Shown here: one piece after another, positions 56,134 to 64,000 of the stretch
Numbering within the stretch: position 1 is the first letter of the stretch
Layout of the letters: each line of letters begins with the position of its first letter
NCBI GenBank assembly: GCA_015680685.1
Contig: MNCI01033465.1
Location: 130,491 to 194,490 of the forward strand
From: Gnetum montanum
Lineage: Eukaryota > Streptophyta > Gnetopsida > Gnetales > Gnetaceae
Direction: 5' to 3'
Length of the DNA: 64,000 nt
The notes under the pieces: model-generated
Told to the model about the DNA's origin: nothing
The model's input: only the letters and a program-made list of their open reading frames with translations
Database searches by the model: none
Program-made: the position numbers and the translations under genes

Positions 56134-57740
56134 ATTCATCCATGCTAACCATTAATATGGCTTCTTAATTTTTCTACTTTTTTTCCACATTTTTGATTTT
56201 ACACATTATTTATTTTACAAATTTTTGGATTTTCAAAATTTTTTAATTTTACACCATTTTTAGTACCTTTGAACATTTCTTGATTATTTTCCACTTTCTT
56301 ATATATTTACTTTGTTTTGCTTTGATTCAAGTGTGATATTTCCTCATTTTTGCTAATAAAATTGTTTTATTGTCACAAGACATTGTCATTATTGTTGTTT
56401 ACTAACGATGGTTTGTGCTTAATGTTGTGATTGTCGATGTCTAGTTTCTATTTTTGAATTCTAATGTCTAATTACTTTGACATGGTTTATTTTTCATGGA
56501 ACAGGTAGTGAGTCCACATCATCCACTCATGCAATGAACTCTATGGTTTTTCTTGTTCTAGGAATTTGAGGTTTCTTTCATTAAAGAAGTATTTAATCAA
56601 TTGGTGACCTTGGTGGTTTTGGAATTACAAAAGGATTCAAAGGTTTGAAAAGGGTGTGACTTCAAGGGAACTTAATAATCTTTGTACTCTTCTACTTACT
56701 TGAGTGCTTAAGTGTTTTTCATGAACTTTTTACTATTCCATACCAACCACTAATAGGAAGTCAAAAACGTCATTGCATGGTGTGGTTCCCATTTCAAAAA
56801 AAAAATACAATGGGAATTCAAAGCAAACCCCTTCAACATGAATAGTCCTTACATGGTATGGTTCCCATTTCATAAAAAAAAACAACAACAACAAACACTA
56901 GGAATTCAAAGCACACCCCTTGGAAAAATAAGCAAGCTATAAGCACTAGTTTTGGAAGTTAAACAACATGCACCTATTCTTGAAGGTCCCCTCTAACTAA
57001 GGCCCTCTCTCTTAGTTTCTAATTCTCTTTTCCTCTCTTTGTGGAATGGTGGCTATTTTGTAAAAGCACTCTTGTGTCTTGAGTGAGTGGATCAGTCTTA
57101 GGGTGGTAATGCAAAGTTACTAAAAGCAAACGATTTTGATCTAAACTAAGGATGAAACTTATCATGTCATTTTAACCACAAATTCCACAAGGGACTTCTT
57201 ATGACCTTAATCTAGAACTCCATTCCACCTTATTTATCATCCATCCATGCTACTACAAATCACCTCACTACTGGGTTGTATGTTATGCTCTATGTCTTGG
57301 TCTAATGTGTTGGGATTCTTAAGTAGATTCTTTTAGGTTGGTCCTTAACTTGTCATGATTATTAAATTGACTATGGGACCCATGACTCCTTTGCTGAGGT
57401 TATGCAAGGGTAAAAATGGCATGAGCCTACTATGACAAGGATCCACTTGCATACCTCTTGGCTTGATTAGTTAAGGTTCCTTACCTTTGACATCGTGAAA
57501 ATCCTATCTTTCACATATTCCATTGAGTATACCACTCAATGCTCCTTAACCTTTTATTTCATTCATCCACTATGTTATTTTTTCTCCATTTTTCCAAATT
57601 TATGAGCTTCAACACCCTCTTCTCATGTTTTTCTACTATTCTTGGTCTTTTAAGCTTTCATTTGACCCTAATTTCATTCAAAAACTCTTCATATTTTGCA
57701 AGTTTGAATAAATTCAACACTTAATTAAAAAGGTCAACAA
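56134..57740 (+). other. Athila-3 post-pol noncoding segment
   Basis: T-rich sequence without a coherent frame. It contains a direct duplication of about 70 bp (56774-56840 and 56850-56920; each copy has TGGTTCCCATTTCA and a later GGAATTCAAAGC) with A-runs between, and each copy could fold back (CCCATT/AATGGG). It separates integrase from ORF3. Confidence 0.6.
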
Positions 57741-57769
57741 TTGCATTATTAAGGCCCCATTAACGCATC

Positions 57770-57840
57770 CCCCCTCATTGATGAGGCCCAGTCAACTAGG
57801 CCTCATCGACACAACACAAAAATCCTATATATACTACCGA
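57770..57840 (+). promoter_or_regulatory. Hairpin and TATA box ahead of ORF3, LTR-promoter-like
   Basis: GATGAGGCC (57780-57788) pairs with GGCCTCATC (57799-57807) across a 10-base loop. A TATA run (CCTATATATAC) follows at 57824-57834. The LTR of the same element has related GCCTCATC and GGCCTAGTTGATG blocks and then a TATA box. This suggests an internal promoter about 450 bp before ORF3. The sequence pattern is seen; promoter function is inferred. Confidence 0.45.
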
Positions 57841-58284
57841 ACACTTTGCAATTTTTTATCATTTGCTCATAACACACAGGGAGTTTTTGAAAATTTTGAA
57901 AGCCCAAAATCTTCTTGAGCTCATAACTTCCCAACCATTTGTCCAAATCACTCCATTTTTTGATCCTATGCTTACCAAGGTAAGATCTTTATCGTGGGGG
58001 TTGTAAACCTTAAGGTTTCCAATGAAAAAATTGATGACATTTTTTGGAAATTTTCCTAACCCCCCAAGGGTTAATAACTTTAATAGCATATAAACATCAA
58101 CTTTTTCAATAGTTAACCCTTCCAAAAACCTTCAAAATTATTTATTAATAAATGAAAATCAGATTAATTAAATTAGTCATAATCACAATTTAGCCAAAGT
58201 GTAACAATCCTTAAGAGATAAGGTATCCTAATTATTTTAAGGTTACATAACGATTGCTAATCCATGGTATTATTGTGATTACAT

Positions 58285-61140
58285 ATGGCACCAAAACAAA
58301 AATCTCCATAGGAAGGAGAATCCTTGTAACCATGGGAGAAGTGGCCCAAAGTTCAAAGGGGCCAGCAAGAATAAGGCCAAGAACTTCCAAAGGCGAACCA
58401 TGCAACAGAACCTCTCCATGAGGAGCCTGAAGTGGAATCTATCCAACAAATTCTAGAAGAAGAAGTGCTGACCAAATAATCATAATGAGGAGAAGTTCCT
58501 GGACCCATGCCAAGGCTTGAGGTCACTTTGACTTAAGCCTACCTTGATATCATCAAGTCCCAAGAGATTCAATGATCTATTCTTCAAGAGATTAACTTCA
58601 AGACATTTTTGAAGAAAGCTCTAGAGGATGTCAAGACTCAACTACAAACCTCTCTAATGTGGTCAATCATCACATCTAGTGGAGAGTGGTACATGAGAGA
58701 GACATACCTCTTTTGGAATAATCGAAGGCTGGGATCCATAGTCAAGATCAAGGACATTCAAGTGTCCTATTTGGTAGAAGCTATTGCACAAGCAATTGGG
58801 TTACCTAACACTAGAACACAACTGGAAAAATTATCCACACAAGGTGACCCTGAGGCCAAAAAGGAGTGGACCCAGTGATCCTACAGGGTGAACCATAAGG
58901 AGTATGTTGCACTCACATTAGTGGAGAAAATTTACTTCAAGATTGTGGCCTATCACCTTAATCCAACGATGAGGCCAAGTAAGGTAGCTACCTTCTTCGC
59001 TCGAGCATGCACCACTCTAAGCGGGAAGTTCCCCATTAACCTTCCACAACTACTATACTTGGAGATTGAGAAGCATTTCAAAGAAAATGAATGTGGAAGG
59101 AAGACCCTACCCTTTCCATGCCTCATCTAAAAACTTTGCAAGAGGGAAGAAATTTTTTGCTACTCTAATGATACACTTAGGCATACTCCTTTGGCTTCAT
59201 GATCTGAGATCATGAAAGAGAAGATGCCAATGATGACTCAATTAAAGGAGTAACTACCACCACCACCCACTCAAGAAATAATGCTAGAGGCCTATGCAAC
59301 CATAGAGCATCTATGCAAAATTTGAGACTAGCTCTTGAGTGAACAAGAGCAACATACATGAATGAGTGGGGTAGATCCATCTATGTACTAGCTAGCAATG
59401 AGTCACCTTAATGAGGTGGCTCAAAAAGTTAGCCAAATGGATAAGGGTGGTGTAATAATTTTTGTCCAATGAACATAGCTCCCTGAGAGGTCGAATCCCA
59501 ACACTTGAGAGATGATGATGTCACTATCAACACACCATCTATTCCCAGAAATTTCTAGGAATGCTACCACTTTCTTGGTGTGGTTGAAGAAAGGAAAAGG
59601 GGTAACTATCTTGGTGATGTAGCACCAAGGGTAGGAGACAATGACTGAAGTGATGGTGAACCCTATTGTAGAAGCATTGAATCCACCCACAACATCTGAA
59701 CCAAACATATCTACACTTCAAGATGTGTAGATGTCTCTAGGCATGGTCAACAGAAAGTTAAACACAACCTAGCATGAAAAGTTGTTGGAACGACTAGTGG
59801 GAAGTGGGAAATCAACTTTGAACATCTTTAATCTTCCAAAGAACATCACTACAACCCAATCAAAGCTTCTAAATGCAAGGGAAAATGCATTATTTTGGAG
59901 GGACAACTAGAAACGACTCAAGAACAAAATCAACACTTGGCTGTGAAGGTTTCCAAACCTCATGCTCGACTTATAGATCCTACAATCCTCAACCTAGCAA
60001 TAACAAGAGATGAAGCTTTCAAAAAACTTCAAGAATGATTTCAAAAGGTTGATGAGGAGGTAGTTACAACCATCTTTAAACTGTCCAAAGCTAAATTCGA
60101 AACGTATTCAATTCGGAAGGACTTGAATCAGATGCACCAGAAAAATGAAGTCTTGACTGCACAAAATTATCACCTATGAAATGTTGATGCACAAAAGGAC
60201 AAGATGAAAAAATTTCTTCATTAATAGCAAAAGCAAATTGCTAGGGTGAACACTAACCTAAGGAGGTTGGCTGAAAAGAACTAAAATATGTCAATGGAGG
60301 AAGTGTGTGCCTTGTGCAAAAAATATACCATTAAAATTACCACCTTGAAGAATGAGGCCCTTAAATTTGAGAAAGTGAAGGATCACTATAGGGACCAGGT
60401 TGGCCTGTAAAAAAATTAATAAGAAACACATCTAGATGGTGAAGGAAAAGATGAATGAAGCCCTCCATCAAGTCTAACAAAGAAGAGAAACGTGGTAGCC
60501 CATTGTTGATGGGATCAACACGTACAACAAAGCAGAAATCTGCTTGAAGGAGTTGCAAATCAAAAAGATGAAAGAGTATATGGAGTTGGCCAATCTCCAT
60601 TATGCAAATCTGTCAATTTTGATTGCTAGACAACCACAATCAGAATTAGAAAAATAAGTGGCTAGCTCATATCTTCTATATGAGGTTGATTTCAAATGCC
60701 ACAAGGACACCAAGAAAAAGCTTGAGACTGCTAATGCTAAACTTGAAGTTCTTAGAGGGTGATTCAGAGATCAACAATCTATCACAGAGAACCTAGCCAG
60801 ATGGATGAATGACTATCAAGAGTTAAGAACATAGTCAGGGCATTTGACATTGAATGCAAACAGTTTGATGCCTGGTTCATCAATGCAAAGGAGTTGTTTC
60901 CAGCAATCATGTGTCCTTGGGATGTGCCCATTCCAACCCACATTGGAAACACTACATGGATGTTGCACAATCCTAGGAGTAAGGAGGAAAAAATGAAAGC
61001 ACTATTGGATGCTTTCTGCCTCCCACCTAAAGTTTTAGCAACAACAGAACAACCATAGCCACCTCAACCACTATCGGTGTGTGAAGTCAGTGAAGGTCCC
61101 TTGAAGCCTTAAGAACCACCACTGCCTAGGATCTTTTAAT
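58285..61140 (+). pseudogene. Athila-3 ORF3: coiled-coil protein, degenerate
   Basis: Starts MAPKQKSP. The first third, in one frame to about 59130, has ALEDVKTQLQTSLMWSIITS, YLFWNNRRLGSIVKIKDIQV and MRPSKVATFFARACTTLSGK, which resembles the putative plant transposon protein domain often found beside Athila/Tat genes (family link tentative). The middle and end are rich in heptad-like charged stretches (KFETYSIRKDLNQMHQKNEV, YMELANLHYANLSIL, KKLETANAKLEVLRG), suggesting a long coiled coil. The C-terminus is proline-rich and conserved with Athila-2 (IPTHIGNTTW, RSKEEKMKALLDAF). I see no signal peptide or clear membrane segment, so it does not look like an envelope protein. Stops and shifts make it inactive. 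Confidence 0.65.
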
Positions 61141-61378
61141 CTTCTCCAAAAACTTCACAACATCGAGGAATGCTCTATTAAATTTTTTAAGAGTTAATTC
61201 ATGGTGTTCAATTTTGTGTCCTGAACACCACCATTTTTTGTAATGTGTTGATTTGTACACCCAAGCACTCGATTTTTTGTCAAGTTAGTCAGTTTGTTTT
61301 GTTTGAGGAAAAATCAGTCAATGATCCCATACCTTTCCAATTTTGTAAAAGAACTTAAGGATGAGTTTTCATTCAGTC

Positions 61379-61387
61379 ATGGGGGTC
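61379..61387 (+). other. Athila-3 polypurine tract
   Basis: CAGTCATGGGGGTC directly before the 3' LTR start TGATAAG. Confidence 0.8.
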
Positions 61388-62323
61388 TGATAAGTTATGA
61401 TATATTAGCTGTGTTGACGAGACCTTGTCAACAAAGCCTCATTATCTAGGCATCATCAACAAGGCCTAGTTGATGCATCATATCATGCATCGACATGGCC
61501 CTATTCACGTAGTGCCTATAGTCAACTATAAATGTGTGCTTGTAGCTGCATTTATGACAATTAGATATTGTAGTTGTAGTGAAGCTAGTGCAGTTTTTCC
61601 ATTTGAGGGTTAGAATTTTTTCCCAAGTGCCCACAGTAAGAGTCATTAAGTGTACAGATCTTTATTCGAGCATTGTTGTACCTAAGCACGATAGTGTGTG
61701 AGTTAATAAAGGTGAGCTTTCTGATAAACCTTGCAACACTTTGAATAGATTAACTATTTTATTTATGCATTTATTATTTCCAATTATTTATTAAATTCTT
61801 TCAATTAGTTATTAAATATTTTCTAGTTATTATGTTAATGAAGTAATTAAGCCAGATAGATTACACACATAAGTATGATTGCTTCAAGCGTAACACGTAT
61901 TCACTTGGTAATCCCAATAGTGTTATTGCTTGGTTTGCCCAACAGTGTAGCACTTTGTTGCGTAGCAATGGATATGTGAGTTCATGATGTGTACGAAAAG
62001 TGGGATTGAATGCTTATGTTAGGATTAGTTAAATGCTAGTTAATTAGTTAATTTAGACTACTTCATCAAATTCCTTTTATCCACATTTTGAGCATTAATC
62101 TATAAAACACAAAATGATAAAAATCAAATGCCTCAATTATACTTAACCATACCAACAAACGTCACAAGTGTAACTAGGAAGACAATAATTGACCTTAAAG
62201 CTAGATTCACTTCCTAAAGGACTAGTGCTTAAAAAATGATAAATTCCATGGAATTCAACTTGATCACGCATGAACGCTTTGTGATTTGTATGGTTGGACA
62301 TAGGGGTACCTCATCACTCATCA
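61388..62323 (+). repeat. 3' LTR of Athila-3 (936 bp)
   Basis: TGATAAGTTATG to CATCACTCATCA, TATA box CTATAAATG at 61526. Followed by ATAGG, the right target duplication. It differs from the 5' LTR by many transitions, which suggests an old insertion. Confidence 0.9.
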
Positions 62324-62328
62324 ATAGG

Positions 62329-62768
62329 GAAAAAGTAGAAAGATAGAAAAGAATGATTTATTGATCTGGAATAGCATATCTAGATCATGCTTTGAGAGTG
62401 TTTCTTAAAGTTTTCTTCCTTCGACATCTATACCTTAGAAGCAATCTAGCACTACCACCATGGTTAGGCCTATCACTAGTTAGAATGGATGGCTAGTCCA
62501 CTTCCTATCTCATTTCATCTAGCTCTTGTGACTTGCCTATACTAGCTTTGCCACTCCATGCCTAGCACAACCTCTAAGCCTAAATATAAATGCTTTAGGT
62601 CAAACCCCAAAATATCACCTTGAAAGACACATCCATTATTACAATATGCCCTTTCAATTTTCAATTACAACTGTCATTTTGGATCTTCTTATGATAACAA
62701 TAATACTTGTTATGAAGAGGCACCATCTTCAATATGCAAAAACATCATTTACAAATGAGGATGTAACA
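62329..62768 (-). repeat. Element C 5' LTR, right portion
   Basis: Continues 48803-48917 after the Athila-3 insertion and matches 44462-44903. It ends GAGGATGTAACA. The next bases read, on the minus strand, TTATGGAGAGCA, a possible polypurine tract of another element to the right. Confidence 0.8.
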
Positions 62769-64000
62769 TGCTCTCCATAAGCTTTTTTTAAGTTTGCATC
62801 ATCTTAGAATTGAAATTGGAAGATGGATTCAACTTCCCAAAAAAGAGTACACCTATAGGCTATGCAAGTCAAGAACCCTTGATAATAAACTGCGTATATT
62901 TCTTTTTTGTGTTGTGACTAGCCATTTGAGATAACAATAGAATGCTCCCCCCAAAAAAAATTTGTATGATTTATTTTTGTTGCCTCCATTGATGCTTGAT
63001 CAATTTTTATAGTTTATCATTATTTTTCATGAAAATGTAATAGTTGTCTAATAGATCATGGAGGTCTATAAATGTAATAAGGCTTTAGGTTATTTAAAAC
63101 CCATTCAACTTTCTTTTTTAGTTCATTGATCTACATTAGTTATTGTGTATTAATTTGTAGAACCACCATGAGAAATTCTAATTTCCAACTAACAAATAAA
63201 TAACTTTAGGCTATGGATAAATATAAATAGTTACAAGTAAAATGGACCTAAAATTATAAGTGGAAGCATTCTATATCACAACTAGTTAACTTGGTTATTA
63301 GGCTTTTTACATAGTTAAAAATAAATATATCAATCCCAATATTTGGATTTAAGAAATTTCAAAATATATATTTCAAAAAATTGTATAACTAATGGTACTT
63401 TATGGATTTTATCAAGAATTTAAAAAAAAATTGAAATGCTTCAAAAATAATTTTTGTGAGATTATTTAAGTTAAAATTTCAATTCCATAATGGTATGCTT
63501 CTATGAGAAGTTAACATGTTGTCATTGGAAGGTGAGGCAATGTATCACTTCTTAACATTTTAACTAAATAATAAACATAACAATAAGATCTAACAAAAAA
63601 TCTCAATGATAAGGTTGATATCATGAAAGAAAATTATGGCTATAAATTAGGGTACTTAAAATTCAACTATAATAATGAGATTATTAAAGAAAAGGTTTTG
63701 GAGAAATGACAAAATAAAGCATATAATAAAATGATGCTTTAATTTTATTAGTAAAAATTTATAGGTAGCATGCATGATGAAGTAGAATGGAATTACATCA
63801 CCTTTGAGTCAAAATTAAAAGATGGAATAATATACAAATTGAGGATAAAATATATTGATTGCAACTCCAAAATGTTGTAAAAGGTAAGAAAAATATATTA
63901 TTAAAACATTATGGAATAGATTTTTTCATAAGAAAATGATAAATATCAAGTAAAATTTTATTATAAGTTATTTAAATTATAACATAAAAACAAAAAGATG
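62769..64000. other. AT-rich sequence, unassigned
   Basis: May be the interior of a further element C copy, since its left edge looks like a polypurine tract. A GCTCCCCCCAAAAAAAA run lies at 62943. I see no coherent reading frame, LTR or RNA gene; the sequence from about 63250 on is close to simple AT-rich noncoding DNA. Confidence 0.5.

Larger units (their letters stand above)
48918..62323 (+). mobile_element. Athila-3: structurally complete 13.4-kb Athila element
   Basis: LTRs of equal length (48918-49853 and 61388-62323, 936 bp each) and a 5-bp target duplication ATAGG on both sides define it. Order: LTR, leader, gag, protease, reverse transcriptase/RNase H, integrase, internal purine block, long noncoding segment, promoter-like block, ORF3, tail, polypurine tract, LTR. 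All coding parts have stops. The primer site has been lost: the 5' LTR end TCATC runs straight into CAAAGACTTT. It inserted into the LTR of element C, so it is younger than that element. Confidence 0.9.

Noticed and set aside
58285-61140. ORF3 as a retroviral-type envelope gene
   Set aside because: Position fits, but I see no signal peptide, cleavage site or membrane segment; coiled-coil sequence dominates.
62800-62920. A plus-strand reading stretch (EIGRWIQLPKKEY) slightly like the zinc-binding tail of some LINE proteins
   Set aside because: Too short, no neighbouring reverse transcriptase, and frames break at once.

Overview
The window looks like nuclear DNA from a land plant with a large, repeat-filled genome. 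It is AT-rich and holds no intact gene. Almost every recognisable stretch is a decayed Ty3/gypsy LTR retrotransposon of a plant lineage: Athila-like (tRNA-Asp-type primer site, pol with an FMDDFS reverse-transcriptase motif, an extra third ORF), Tekay/Del chromovirus (2.5-2.7 kb LTRs, tRNA-Met-type primer site, chromodomain) and Tat-like (CxxH zinc knuckle, GRPWL protease end). Stops and former CpG sites changed to TG/CA point to old, methylated copies. I cannot name the species; a gymnosperm or a large-genome angiosperm would both fit.

Layout. 1-1828: the 5' end of a minus-strand Athila element (gag, primer site, LTR). 1829-9778: a plus-strand Athila element (Athila-1), inserted a few bases inside that LTR, with target duplication ACATG. 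9792-14580: LTR fragments, a gag-only Athila derivative, and a Tekay gag fragment. 14582-19350: a rearranged Tat element (minus). 19351-25234: a second copy of the 8568-14580 block, about 11.27 kb away. 25235-42533: a Tekay element (minus) with two LTRs, whose reverse transcriptase is split by a Tat element at 30450-37918 (target duplication ACATG). 42534-44310: the ORF3 tail and 3' LTR of another Athila (Athila-2), probably the right half of the element begun at about 21680. 44335-62768: a short-LTR element (minus, element C) whose right LTR is split by a structurally complete 13.4 kb Athila element (Athila-3, 48918-62323, target duplication ATAGG). 62769-64000: AT-rich sequence I could not assign.

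The most interesting unit is element C. Between its two LTRs I find no gag-pol. Instead there is an apparently intronless, frame-broken copy of a CCR4-like mRNA deadenylase domain (about 45390-46505, minus) and, upstream of it on the same strand, a degenerate 5S rRNA sequence (47098-47193). This looks like host gene capture by a retroelement. Second in interest is Athila-3: its third ORF encodes a long coiled-coil protein rather than an obvious envelope, and is preceded by a hairpin plus TATA block resembling the element's own LTR promoter.

Assembly caution. There are two N-runs (8129-8567, 33752-33866) and five single Ns. Four of the single Ns sit on inverted or direct duplications that look like scaffolding artefacts, so fine structure there should not be read biologically.
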